The translations under genes were made by a program, and so were the position numbers. A stretch of DNA of 64,000 nt. Source: Nocardia crassostreae (GTDB taxonomy: Bacteria; Actinomycetota; Actinomycetes; Mycobacteriales; Mycobacteriaceae). How positions within the stretch are numbered: position 1 is the first letter of the stretch; the number at the start of each line of letters is the position of its first letter. The notes beneath the pieces are model-generated. The model searched no databases and was not told the origin of the DNA. It saw only the letters and a program-made list of their open reading frames with translations. Where the stretch lies: assembly GCF_001613405.1 (NCBI RefSeq), contig NZ_BDCH01000012.1:62001-126000 (forward strand), in the 5' to 3' direction. Below are positions 53,684 through 62,726 of this stretch, one piece after another.

Positions 53684-54178
53684 CTAGCTGTGGTACGGCT
53701 CCGCGCTGACCAGCGTCACCTTCATGGTGTTGCCGTTCGGCAAGGTGTATTCGCGGGTCTCGCCGACCTTGGCGTTGATGAGCGCGCCACCCAACGGCGA
53801 GTTGGGGGAGTAGGTCTCCAGGTTGGCATCGCCCAGGCCCTCTTCGCGGGTCGCGATGAGGAAGGTCTCGGTATCGCTCTCATCGCCGTCGTAGTAGACC
53901 TTGACGACGGAACCCGGCAGCGCGACACCCGACTTGGTCGGCGCCACACCCACCTTGGCGTTGTTGAGTAGTTCCTGCAGCTGGCGAATGCGCGCCTCCT
54001 GCTGGCCCTGCTCCTCACGCGCCGCGTGGTAGCCGCCGTTCTCCTTGAGATCGCCTTCTTCGCGACGCTCGTTGATCTCGGCCGCGATGACCGGACGGTT
54101 GGCAATGAGCGCGTCGAGTTCGCCCTTGAGCCTCTCGTGCGACTCCGGTGTCAGCCAGGTCACGTTCGTCTCAGTCAT
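53684..54178 (-). CDS. greA: transcription elongation factor GreA
   Basis: A 164-residue protein from ATG 54178, the same length as the M. tuberculosis GreA. The N-terminal coiled coil ([20 protein letters not shown] ... [20 protein letters not shown]) carries the acidic tip residues (D, E) that reach the polymerase active site. The C-terminal domain ([34 protein letters not shown]) binds the polymerase. It cleaves back-tracked RNA. AGGGAG lies before the start. Order greA-DUF4307 is conserved in mycobacteria. Confidence 0.95.
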   Translation of the reverse strand: MTETNVTWLTPESHERLKGELDALIANRPVIAAEINERREEGDLKENGGYHAAREEQGQQEARIRQLQELLNNAKVGVAPTKSGVALPGSVVKVYYDGDESDTETFLIATREEGLGDANLETYSPNSPLGGALINAKVGETREYTLPNGNTMKVTLVSAEPYHS

Positions 54179-54425
54179 CTCGATCACTCCCTAGTAGTTG
54201 TCCCCGGCGAGGCCGGGATTCCCTGATTTCCATCGCCGCAACCATCCGAAAACGGGCACAGCGACAGTGGACGGCTAGAGCGATCCCTGGGGGAGATTCC
54301 CGACAGCGCCGACCGCCAATGCAAGCAAACACGGCTCCGAACCCCGGAACCGTGTGTCGCGTCATTTTAGCACGATTCGCAAAGATGCAGGTAGAAGCAT
54401 CAAAGCGGGTTGCGTACCGGACTTT

Positions 54426-54842
54426 TCACCCAGCACGCAAATAGGCGGGCACCTTCTCGCTACAGCCGTAGATATTGCCCGCACCGGCCCGCTCGATGGT
54501 CTTGACGACCGTGGTGAGGCGAACCGTGCCATCCGGGGACGCCGGGACGAGAACCTCGCGGCGGCCGACTTCCACGCCGTCGGCGTCCAGGGCCCGAACG
54601 TAGCAGACCACCGGTATCTCAGGATTCTTGCGGGTCAGCTTGAAGTCGACCTCGACGGTGGAGTCGTCCACGACCGTGTAGCCGATGCGGTCGGGCTCGA
54701 TATCCTTCGGCCCGTACTGCTGATATCCCAGGTAGGCGACGATTACCCCGGCGATCAGCACCCCGGCGCCCAGCAGGATCGCGACCCAGCGGCGGTTCCG
54801 CCGCGGCGCGTCTCCATACCGATCGGCCGGTCTTTCGCTCAT
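54426..54842 (-). CDS. DUF4307 membrane protein
   Basis: A 138-residue protein from ATG 54842 with a basic N-terminus, one membrane helix (WVAILLGAGVLIAGVIVAYLG) and an outside beta-rich domain (VVDDSTVEVDFKLTRKNPE, VCYVRALDADGVEVGRREVLV), matching DUF4307 (Rv1081c family). One Cys in each half could form a disulfide (VVCYV, YGCSEK). Function unknown. Upstream of greA on the same strand, 247 bases apart. Confidence 0.85.
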   Translation of the reverse strand: MSERPADRYGDAPRRNRRWVAILLGAGVLIAGVIVAYLGYQQYGPKDIEPDRIGYTVVDDSTVEVDFKLTRKNPEIPVVCYVRALDADGVEVGRREVLVPASPDGTVRLTTVVKTIERAGAGNIYGCSEKVPAYLRAG

Positions 54843-55000
54843 GGCTGGACGCTCCCGGGGGTAGGTCGGAACAAATCATCGTCGGATGGAACTATAGGGA
54901 ACAGAGATCGGACACCACCGCGGCGTGCCGCGTATTCGATACGGCTGACTCCGGCGGAGAGCGATGAGGTGAACACTGTGATCGGTGAGGTGAACGATAA

Positions 55001-55900
55001 GTGAGTGGTCTTCGCCTCATGGCGGTACACGCGCACCCCGACGACGAATCCAGCAAGGGTGCGGCAACGACCGCGCGCTATGCCGCCGAAGGCAATGACG
55101 TGCTGGTCGTCACCCTGACCGGCGGTGAGCGCGGCGACATTCTGAACCCCGCCATGGATACCCCCGGCGTCCTGGAGCGCATTACCGAAGTGCGCCGCGA
55201 GGAGATGGCCGCGGCCGCCGAGGCGCTGGGCGTCCGGCAGACCTGGCTGGGCTTCGTGGATTCGGGCCTGCCCGAAGGTGATCCGCTGCCGCCGCTACCC
55301 GAGGGCTGCTTCGCCCTGGTGCCCCTGGACGAGGCCGCCGAGGCGCTGGTGCGGGTCGTGCGCGAGTTCAAGCCGCACGTCATCACCACCTATGACGAGA
55401 TGGGCGGCTATCCGCACCCGGATCACATCATGTGCCACAAGGTTTCGATGGCGGCCTTCGAGGCGGCGGGCGATCCGGAGAAGTTCCCGGATGCCGGGGA
55501 GCCCTGGACGCCGCTGAAGCTGTACTACAACCACGGTTTCAGCCTGACGCGCCTCGAGGTCTTCGCCGACGAGTACGAGCGCATCGGCGAGCCGTTCCCC
55601 ATGCAGGACTGGATGGACCGCATGCGCAAGTTCGCCACCGAGCGCGGCGACATCATGGCCCTGGTCACCACCCAGGTGGAATGCGCCAAGTACTTCCCGC
55701 AGCGCGATGACGCCCTGCGCGCGCACGCCACCCAGATCGACCCCAATGGCGCCTTCTTCGCCATTCCCACCGAGTTGCAGCAGCGGCTGTGGCCCACCGA
55801 GGAATTCGAGCTGGCCAAGACCCGGGTGCGCACGGCCATTCCGGAAACCGACCTGTTCGCCGGCATCGACGACGCCGACACCGAGGACCCCGACCGATGA
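55001..55900 (+). CDS. mca: mycothiol S-conjugate amidase
   Basis: A 299-residue protein from GTG 55001. Zinc and substrate motifs: [11 protein letters not shown] (residues 10-20), GGERGDILN, and [12 protein letters not shown] with the third zinc His. It matches the Mca/MshB family; position next to greA and DUF4307 corresponds to Rv1082 (mca). It cleaves mycothiol conjugates into mercapturic acids for export, a detoxification step of actinobacteria. The next gene overlaps by 4 bases. Confidence 0.93.
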   Translation: MSGLRLMAVHAHPDDESSKGAATTARYAAEGNDVLVVTLTGGERGDILNPAMDTPGVLERITEVRREEMAAAAEALGVRQTWLGFVDSGLPEGDPLPPLPEGCFALVPLDEAAEALVRVVREFKPHVITTYDEMGGYPHPDHIMCHKVSMAAFEAAGDPEKFPDAGEPWTPLKLYYNHGFSLTRLEVFADEYERIGEPFPMQDWMDRMRKFATERGDIMALVTTQVECAKYFPQRDDALRAHATQIDPNGAFFAIPTELQQRLWPTEEFELAKTRVRTAIPETDLFAGIDDADTEDPDR

Positions 55901-56175
55901 TCCTGACCCTGCTCGCCCAGTCCCCGACCCAGCCCACCGGACCGGAGTTCGGCAAGGCGTCACCGCTGGGGCTGGTCATCGTCCTGGTTCTGCTGGCAGG
56001 CACCGTGCTGCTCGTGCGCAGCATGAACAAGCACATCAAGAACCTACCCGCCACCTTCTCCCCGGAGCATCCGGAACCGGACCAGGAGGCCGACGAGGGC
56101 ACCGAGCACGGCATCACCACGCGCGAGGCCGAGGAACCGAAGGCTCCGAAACAGGAGTCTGCCAACGGGGCTTGA
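55897..56175 (+). CDS. small membrane protein, Rv1083-type
   Basis: A 92-residue protein from ATG 55897, overlapping the mca stop (ATGA). One membrane helix ([20 protein letters not shown]) followed by an acidic tail ([16 protein letters not shown]). Same place as Rv1083 in M. tuberculosis. Translationally coupled to mca. A strong terminator follows 15 bases downstream. Confidence 0.75.
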   Translation: MILTLLAQSPTQPTGPEFGKASPLGLVIVLVLLAGTVLLVRSMNKHIKNLPATFSPEHPEPDQEADEGTEHGITTREAEEPKAPKQESANGA

Positions 56176-56190
56176 CGGTCGAACTCGACG

Positions 56191-56218
56191 CGCCCCCGGT
56201 CCGCACGGACCGGGGGCG
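56191..56218. terminator. bidirectional terminator
   Basis: CGCCCCCGGTCCG and its exact complement around CA. It ends the mca operon on the forward strand and probably the Y RNA transcript on the reverse strand. Confidence 0.85.
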
Positions 56219-56234
56219 TTCGCGTGTCGGGTGT

Positions 56235-56371
56235 CCGAGATCGAGTCGGCGACGGTACGTGCTGCTCTGCCGATTGAGCTACCGGGCCCATGGATGGACC
56301 CGAGCGGGACTCGAACCCGCAACCAGCCGATTAAGAGTCGGAAGTAACCGCTGCCTGCGCACCGGACGCAG
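56235..56371 (-). ncRNA. predicted Y RNA (YrlA-like), copy 1
   Basis: On the reverse strand a TACAGT box (56377-56382) precedes a start near 56371. Then follow: a 5' hairpin (56355-56371, loop CCGGU); CGGTTAC (56344-56350), which pairs with GTACCG (56253-56258) leaving one bulged U; a 7-base-loop arm with CTCTTAA (56327-56341, anticodon-arm-like); a T-arm GCGGG-TTCGAGT-CCCGC (56304-56320); a capped acceptor-like stem (56283-56302, loop TCCA on the RNA strand); a D-arm (56264-56279); and a 3' hairpin (56235-56249). The order is that of a circularly permuted tRNA, as in tRNA-mimicking bacterial Y RNAs, and the Ro gene lies about 0.9 kb away. Exact ends are estimates. Confidence 0.75.
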
Positions 56372-56452
56372 TGGCGACTGTATCGGCGCACCGGCTGCGG
56401 CGCATTCCAATTTCCGTGGTGGCGAAGCCCTCTCGCGTGTGAGGGTGGAGTG

Positions 56453-57151
56453 GTGACGGATCGACTGGAGAACGAGATCGACGGGGAGTACCTGCTCACC
56501 GCGCGGTCGCTGGCCGAGTATCGGGAGATGTGCGCGCTCACCGATGCGGAACTGGGCGGGCATATTCTCGACTGCCCGGGCGGTGCGGCGAGCTTCACCT
56601 GTGAGGCAATGGAATTCGGGGCGCGGGTGGTGGCCGTGGATCCGGTGTACGCCCAGTCGGCGGGGGAGTTGCGCGAGACGGCGCTCGCCGACACCGATCG
56701 CGGGAATGCGTGGTCGGCGGCGCACACCGGGGATTACCTGTGGGACTTCTACGGTGGCGATCCGGCCGTGCACCGGCGGATGCGGCATCAGGCGGTGCGG
56801 CGGTTCGTGGCGGACCTGATGGCCTGCCCGCAGCGCTACGTCGAGGCCGGGCTGCCGTCACTTCCCTTCGCGGACAACGAATTCGATCTCGTCCTGAGCT
56901 CGCATCTGCTGTTCACCTACGCCGACCGCCTGAAGCCGGACTTCCACCTCGCCGCCTTGCTCGAGCTCGCACGGGTGAGCGCGGGGGAGGTGCGGGTGTA
57001 CCCGCTGGTGGAGCATTCCGGGGCGGCGCTGACCGACCTGGTGGAATGGTTGCGGGTGGAATTGGACGGCAAGGGAATCGGCACCGAACTGAGGCCGACG
57101 GCCAGCTACGAGTTCCAGCGCGGCGCACGGGAGATGCTGGTGCTGAGCTGA
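56453..57151 (+). CDS. SAM-dependent methyltransferase-like protein
   Basis: A 232-residue protein from GTG 56453 (GTG 56450 also possible; GAGGGTGGAG upstream). ILDCPGGAASFTCEAMEFGARVVAVDP is the SAM-binding motif, with DC-P-G-G instead of the usual D-x-G-x-G, and LPFADNEFDLVLSSHLLFTY the following strand. It is a class I methylase of unknown substrate. It lies between a Y RNA (divergent) and the Ro gene (convergent). Confidence 0.7.
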   Translation: MTDRLENEIDGEYLLTARSLAEYREMCALTDAELGGHILDCPGGAASFTCEAMEFGARVVAVDPVYAQSAGELRETALADTDRGNAWSAAHTGDYLWDFYGGDPAVHRRMRHQAVRRFVADLMACPQRYVEAGLPSLPFADNEFDLVLSSHLLFTYADRLKPDFHLAALLELARVSAGEVRVYPLVEHSGAALTDLVEWLRVELDGKGIGTELRPTASYEFQRGAREMLVLS

Positions 57152-57210
57152 AGCCGGGTCAACGGCGAACGGCCCGGGCCGGAGCCCGACCGAATCCACA
57201 TGTGAGCGCA

Positions 57211-57234
57211 CCCGCTCCGCGGTAGCGGAGCGGG
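57211..57234. terminator. hairpin between convergent genes
   Basis: CCCGCTCCGC and its complement with loop GGTA, between the methylase gene and the Ro gene. Confidence 0.7.
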
Positions 57235-57267
57235 CGCGGTCTTCACTTCCGCGAGCGTATTCGGTTC

Positions 57268-58890
57268 TCAGAACGGCCAATCGGCGTTCTCGCCCGTCTC
57301 GATGAGGGGAATCATCGAGAAGGCGGAATCATTGAGCCCGCCGAAGGCGTGCCGGTTGTGCGATCCGCTCGGCGCGTGGCCGTACTGGTAGCCCGCCAGG
57401 TTCCAGGTGTAGAGCGGAACCGTCTTCGGCAGGGCCGCACTGACATCGCCGCCGGTGGCCTGCTCGTCGGTGAGGATCACCACCCGGTCGTGACCGTCGA
57501 AGTGCTTGCGCACCGCGCGCCGGGTGGCCGTGCCCGCACCGATGAAGTAGCCGTCGGACTTCCACCGCTCGACCGCCCGCAGCACCGGCTCGGCCGTGCG
57601 CAGCGGGAAGACCAGGCTGTCCGGGTAGTCCTGGTTACCCCAGCGCCCCGCCTGCGAGTACGACACGATATCGGCCCGCTCGCACCGGCTCGCCAGCGCG
57701 ATGCCGAAGACCACCGCGGCATCCCAGCGGCGCAGGGTGCCGTCCCGGGAGAAGGTCGTCTCCATGGAACCGGAGGTGTCCACCAGCACCAGCGTCCGGC
57801 CCGGCAGCACCGGGACATTGGCCAGCGAATGGCTCAGCGCCTGCTCCAGGGCGTGACCCCAGCGCAGCGACGGCGCGGCCCGGTACGCCGACAGGAACCG
57901 CATGGGCAACTGCCGCGACCGCGCCACCTGCTCCGGATCCGCCAGCCGCGCAGCCACTTCCGCGGCGACCTTGTCCGAAACGCCTGCCTCGTCGAGATTC
58001 CTGAGGTTCCTGAGCCGGGCCATGTAGCCCATGGACGGGATCAGGGCCTCCCACACCTTCGCGTCGAGCGGACCCTGCAGCCAGCCCGCCACGGACTCCC
58101 AGGTCATACCGGCGGCCCGCAGGGTCTCGCGGGCGCGGTCGGCATTCTCGAAGAGCGCGCGGCGATCCGCCACGGGCGTCGCGAGCAGCTCCTCGCGGGC
58201 GCGCAGCGTCGGCAACGCGTCCGGAATCGCGTTCTCGCGGTTGTGGCGGCGGTCCAGCGCATGCGCGAAAAGCTCACCCTGCCATGCCTTGTCGGGCGCG
58301 GGCGTCGGGTGGGTCAGGTCGATCACATCGCCGAAGCGGAAGGCGCGGCCCGCGCTGTCCCACTTGGCCAGCGCCCGCTCGTCGTACAGGCGGCGCACGG
58401 CATCGCCGATACCGCGCTTGACCGGCTTGGGCAGGTTGCGGCCGTAGGTGCCGTGCCAGTACGCGATGAGCTCACCCGGCTCGTCGGCGCGCCGCAGCAC
58501 GGAATCGATGACCTGGCGCGACATTCCGGGCTCCCCGGCATCCAGGCGGGCCTTGATGAACTCGGCGGCGCCGACCAGCGCGGCCGAGCGCATGTTCGCA
58601 CCGGAGCGCAGCCAGCCCAGGAAGCGCGCGGTCCACTCCGGATCGGCGAGGGTGGCCTCCCGCACCAGCATGGCGAAGCGATTGTCGCGCTGATCGGCCG
58701 ACTCGTAGAAGGTGTTCTCGCCGACCATGTTCGACACCGCCAGCAGGAACAGCTCACCCTGTACCGTGCGCGCGTAGCCGGGCGCACCTTCGTGGGTGCG
58801 GCCGGAGGGCAGCCGCTCGCTCGTGACGGGCGAGGTCGCTGAGCTCGACGCGGGCGCACCGCGCAGCCGGGCAATATTGAACTTGGCCAT
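57268..58890 (-). CDS. rsr: Ro60/Rsr ortholog, TROVE-domain protein
   Basis: A 540-residue protein from ATG 58890 (GGGGGAATACCT upstream). The TROVE domain fills the first ~360 residues: GELFLLAVSNMVGENTFYES, RDNRFAMLVREATLADPEW, IAYWHGTYGRNLPKPVKRGI and MRFLSAYRAAP are HEAT-like repeats that form the RNA-binding ring. A von Willebrand-like domain follows with the metal site DTSGSMET (D371, S373, S375). Ro proteins bind Y RNAs and misfolded RNAs and act in RNA quality control. Two predicted Y RNAs flank the gene and a third lies in its leader. Confidence 0.92.
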   Translation of the reverse strand: MAKFNIARLRGAPASSSATSPVTSERLPSGRTHEGAPGYARTVQGELFLLAVSNMVGENTFYESADQRDNRFAMLVREATLADPEWTARFLGWLRSGANMRSAALVGAAEFIKARLDAGEPGMSRQVIDSVLRRADEPGELIAYWHGTYGRNLPKPVKRGIGDAVRRLYDERALAKWDSAGRAFRFGDVIDLTHPTPAPDKAWQGELFAHALDRRHNRENAIPDALPTLRAREELLATPVADRRALFENADRARETLRAAGMTWESVAGWLQGPLDAKVWEALIPSMGYMARLRNLRNLDEAGVSDKVAAEVAARLADPEQVARSRQLPMRFLSAYRAAPSLRWGHALEQALSHSLANVPVLPGRTLVLVDTSGSMETTFSRDGTLRRWDAAVVFGIALASRCERADIVSYSQAGRWGNQDYPDSLVFPLRTAEPVLRAVERWKSDGYFIGAGTATRRAVRKHFDGHDRVVILTDEQATGGDVSAALPKTVPLYTWNLAGYQYGHAPSGSHNRHAFGGLNDSAFSMIPLIETGENADWPF

Positions 58891-58973
58891 AGGTATTCCC
58901 CCATAGTGCCGAGGGAGCGCGCGTGTGGCGGCCCGAGTTCGAGGCGACGACGGAACTGCACCCACCGCCGTGT

Positions 58974-59040
58974 GATACGACGGCCTGGAGTCGAACCAGC
59001 ACGGGGTGCGAACCAGGAAGTATCCGTATGTCTGCGCACC
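58974..59040 (-). ncRNA. predicted short Y-like hairpin in the Ro leader
   Basis: Reverse strand, between Y RNA copy 2 and the Ro start. It shares the 5' block CCGGTGCGCAG and TACTTCC with both Y RNAs (59011-59040 region) and has a T-arm-like CTGG-TTCGACT-CCAG hairpin (58985-58999), but lacks the acceptor-like stem and D-arm. The 3' side CCGTCGTATC (58974-58983) can pair with the 5' block. It could be a minimal Y RNA, a remnant, or a regulatory leader of the Ro mRNA. Confidence 0.45.
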
Positions 59041-59059
59041 GGGCCGGTACACGTGTGCT

Positions 59060-59193
59060 CCCGAGATCGAAATCGGCGACGGTACAAGCCGCTCTACCAG
59101 GCTGAGCTACCGGATCCGAGGATCCGGGCGGGAGTCGAACCCGCGACATGCTCCATCTGAAGGAAGTAACCGTTGCCTGCGCACCGGGCGCAG
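59060..59193 (-). ncRNA. predicted Y RNA (YrlA-like), copy 2
   Basis: Same layout as copy 1: TAGAGT box (59199-59204), 5' hairpin (59177-59193), CGGTTAC (59166-59172) pairing with GTACCG (59080-59085) leaving a bulged U, a 7-base-loop arm (59151-59165, TTCAGAT), a T-arm GCGGG-TTCGACT-CCCGC (59128-59144), a capped acceptor-like stem CCGGATC-CTCG-GATCCGG (59110-59127), a D-arm GAGC/GCTC (59091-59107), and a 3' hairpin (59060-59076). The stems of both copies hold although their sequences differ, which supports the fold. Ends are estimates. Confidence 0.78.
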
Positions 59194-59303
59194 CGCCGAC
59201 TCTACGGAATCGGATCTGGATGGCGCATCCCATTATTTTCCGAGGGTGTCGCCGCCGTGCAGTAGCGTGCGCGCACAACGTTTTTCGCTATCAGGAAGAG
59301 CCC

Positions 59304-62300
59304 ATGGCCCTGCATTCCGCCGCTAGTCGATACTTCGGCTCCGACGTCCCCGCCCGCGTCACCGATGCGCTCGACGAGCGTCTGCTCGACTACTGGGTGG
59401 GCGATCGCGGGCATCTCGTCGATGCCCATCTGGCGGTCAACTACCCGTACTTCGGCGCGATCGACAAATCGCTGAGCGGATTCGTCGTGATCGACGATGA
59501 AGACGACAACTACACACTGCTGGATCTGCGTGGGAACGGGCAGGTGTGGTGGCAGGACCACGAAACCCGGGAACTGGAACTGTCCTTCGCCTCCTTCGAC
59601 GACTGGCTCGCCTGCCTGCGCGAGCTCGCCCGCGCGGAGGCGGACGACACGGACGACCGGTCGGCGCGCGATATCCGCGACTCCTTCCGGCCCACCGAAC
59701 CCGCGGCGGCCGCGGGACCGGCGCCCAGCAGCGCCGAACTGGCGGATCGGTACCAATGGCTGGTGTGGCTGCTGGCCCGGCCGCTGCTGCACAACGGGCA
59801 GCCCATGCAGAGTGCCGAGGATCTGGCGGCTCATGCCGCCGGGAACTTCACCGGACTGTGGGGCGACGACGATATCGCCAAGGAGTTCGAGGCGGAATTG
59901 CCCCTGCTGCATCGGGATCCGCATCTGGCAGTCTACTGGCTGCTGCACACCGCGCTGCTGGCCCGAGACGCCGACCGCGCTCGCGTTCTCGAACAGATCG
60001 GCCGCGCCGAATCGCGGCCCGAGCTCCTGGACGCCTTCGTCGAGGTCTTCGGCGAACTGGCCATCGACGGCGACCTGAACGCCGTCAGCGACTTTCGCGT
60101 CCGCCGCTCACTACTGCTGCAATTCCTGGCTTCCGGTGACGACGCCCGCGCGCGGGCCGCGCTCACCGCCATTGAGATGGCTCCGGAGCACCGGCCCCTG
60201 GGCCGCGCGACCTGGATTCTGCACGGGCTCGGGAGCGGAACCTTCGGCGCCGAACCGCTGCTGTCAGCGTTGGACCGCATGCCCGAGACGGCGGGCACGG
60301 CGGTGTTGCGGGCGGCGGTGGACCGGCGCGCCGGGTGCGAGCACAGCCCCGCCGCCGATGTGCTCATGCGGCTGCTCCCCACCGCCACCTGTGATTGGCC
60401 GACCCGCGTCTGGGCGCTGTCGGTGACCTTGCCGCTGGTGCGTGACGGTGCCGCGCTGGCCGCGGCGGCAGGGGATCTGCTCGCCAAGGATCCCTACAGT
60501 CGGCCGTGTCTGACCGCTCTGCGGCGGGCGCACGAACTGTGCGGGTCCGAACCGGTGCTCTCCCGCGCGGAACTCGACCGTCGGATCGAGGCCGCCGAAT
60601 TCTCGTCCGGGTATCTGGAACGACTGGGCGACGACGATGGCGATCCGGCCGCGCTGCTGGCCGAGATCGACGAGCCCGAGCTGGCCGATGTTGTCGCACA
60701 ACGCCTTTTGCTGCGCGCCGATATCGAGGAGGTTCGGTCCGCAGCGATCGGCTGGGCGCTGCGCACCATTGTCGGCGGCACCCGGGCCGATCGCGCCGAA
60801 CTGGCCGCCGCGGGTTTGCGTCTGCTGCCCGCCGCCGACCGCATCGGCCTCATCGAGGAACTGGAGGTGGATTCCGCCGACAGTCCCCTCGTCCCCGTCT
60901 TGATCGAACTCCTGGAGCACACGCCGGAGCCCGGCGCCTCCGACATTCTCGGCGGAATGCACATCGACGATCTGAAAGAGGCCGTCTGCCAGGCGCTGGC
61001 GCCGATTGCCCACGAGGCGCCGGTCTTCGACGAGCTGATGCGGCTGGCGGCCTTGCCCGCCTCCGGCAGCACCGTCGAGGCGATGTGGAACGAGCTGTTC
61101 GACTCCTCCGACAACGACAGCGCGGTTCCGCGGCTCTCGTCCGAACAGGCCGAGCGCGTCGTCGCCGCCATGATCGATTCGATCCTGACGCATCCGGCCA
61201 TCGCCGCGCGCAATGCGGCTGGCCATCAGCTGTACCGCTTCGAACACCCTGGCGCACAGGACTTTCTGATCGGGGCCCTCGACGACTACGGGCAGCGCTA
61301 CGCCGACTCGCAACGGGCCGGAAGTCCGGTGCTCAGCCACGGCCAGACCCTGGACAGCCAGCTCGAGGATGTCGTCGCCAATCTGTACAACGCCGTTGGC
61401 GCCCTGAAAACCGCGACTTCGCGGGCGGTTCTGATCGAGCGTCTGTTCACCGAGCGCCGCAGTATCTGGCGCATGGGAAACGCCATCGGCGCGATCTTCT
61501 CGGCCGAGGTGCACCAGGAGGTGATGCGCCTGCTGCGCGACCGGCGTGATGCCCGCGCCGCCGCGCACTACGCGAACGCGCTCGCCGATCATGTCAAGCA
61601 GCGGTCACCCAAGGTCGAACTGCTGTAGGAGATCATCCACTGGCCGACGCCCCCGGACGAGACCGAGTCACGGATCTTCGCCTATGCGTTGATCACCGGT
61701 TTGGTGGCGGCGCTGGAGGCCGAATCCTTCGATCTGGTGCGTGCCGCGCACGCCCGCCTGGCGTCCATCCCGGCGGCGCCCGCCGAACCCGACAATCTGG
61801 CTCGCGGCCGGGAGTGGGTCAACCCGCTCGACTCCGACGAGGTGCGTGCCCGCCTGGCCGCGGTGTTGTCGGGGGAGTCCGATGCCCGGCGCACGGCATT
61901 GCTCGAGCGGGGTGAGCGGGCCCGTGCGGCCGGAAAGCCCACCGCCAAGATCAGCGACGCCGATCTGTCCGTACTGGCGGGGACGAAGGTGCGACGCCGC
62001 CTGCTCGCCGATTCCGGCACCGGGCGGGTGTGGTTCCTCGATGGGGAGGGCGACGTGTTCGCCTTCTACGGTTTCGGCATGTGCGCCAACCCGTTTCGGT
62101 CGACCCGGATCGGCCACGGCGATATGCGGGAGTTTCTGAGGGATGCGGCCGAGCAGTCCGAGCGGGCTCTGCTGTGGACGGCATCGCAGGCGGATTTCGT
62201 CGAACTGATTCGCTATCGGGACCGGATCGTCTACCGATGGGGCGTCAACAATGGCCGTCTCGACACCATCGGCCTGACTTTCCCCGATCCGTCCGCGGCC

Positions 62301-62681
62301 GAAACCGCTTATGCCGCACTGAAAGCCACCTGTGTGGCGGCGAAGTACACCGAATCCGATCCGTGGTATCTGCCGGGCCGGGCGGCGATCCTGCGCGTCT
62401 TCTACCCCGCCGACGGCGAATCGCAGCATGTGACGGCCTTCGACCGGCTCGCGTTCGCGGTGGACCCGGCCATTGCGGCGGCGCACGAGCGCTGGGAACT
62501 CGAGCTGTACCGCGACGGCGGGCGATTGGCGAGCCTGGAATGGGTGACCTGGGACGGTTACGCGACGCGCGACGACCTCACCGTCGCGCAGTGGGTTCGC
62601 GCCCGTATTCGCAATGACTCCCAGGACCCGGAGTGGCATGTCACCGCGCTGCCCGAAATCGCGGAATACTTGGCGGCATAA
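59304..62681 (+). pseudogene. large HEAT-repeat-like protein with in-frame TAG
   Basis: From ATG 59304 (CAGGAAGAG upstream) the frame gives 774 residues to TAG at 61626-61628 (codon 775) inside KVELL*EIIHWPTPPDETES, then continues in the same frame to TAA at 62681, total 1125 residues. No good start follows the TAG (only TTG 61689), so the two parts look like one protein. The N-terminus resembles SMI1/KNR4-type domains, the middle is Ala/Leu-rich alpha-helical repeats of HEAT type, the second part is unrecognised (FYGFGMCANPFRST, VAAKYTESDPWYLPG). As read the last third is not made unless read through. It lies just upstream of a WGR protein and next to the Ro locus. Confidence 0.6.
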
Positions 62682-62726
62682 GGCTTCACGACACACTCAC
62701 CCGGGCTCGCGGGCTTCCGGGCGGAG

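Noticed and set aside
56264..56341. Ordinary tRNA-Lys (CTT) gene on the reverse strand
   Set aside because: An anticodon-like arm, T-arm and D-arm are present, but the 3' half precedes the 5' half and the acceptor strands are joined by a short loop, so no normal tRNA can be made. The Y RNA reading explains both copies.
59091..59165. tRNA with anticodon CAG (Leu) on the reverse strand
   Set aside because: Same permuted order as above, and a real tRNA-Leu needs a long variable arm.
15812..61628. Recoding of TGA as Trp or selenocysteine
   Set aside because: TGA serves as a normal stop at many gene ends in the window, two of the internal stops are TAG, and one TGA sits at a Gly position.
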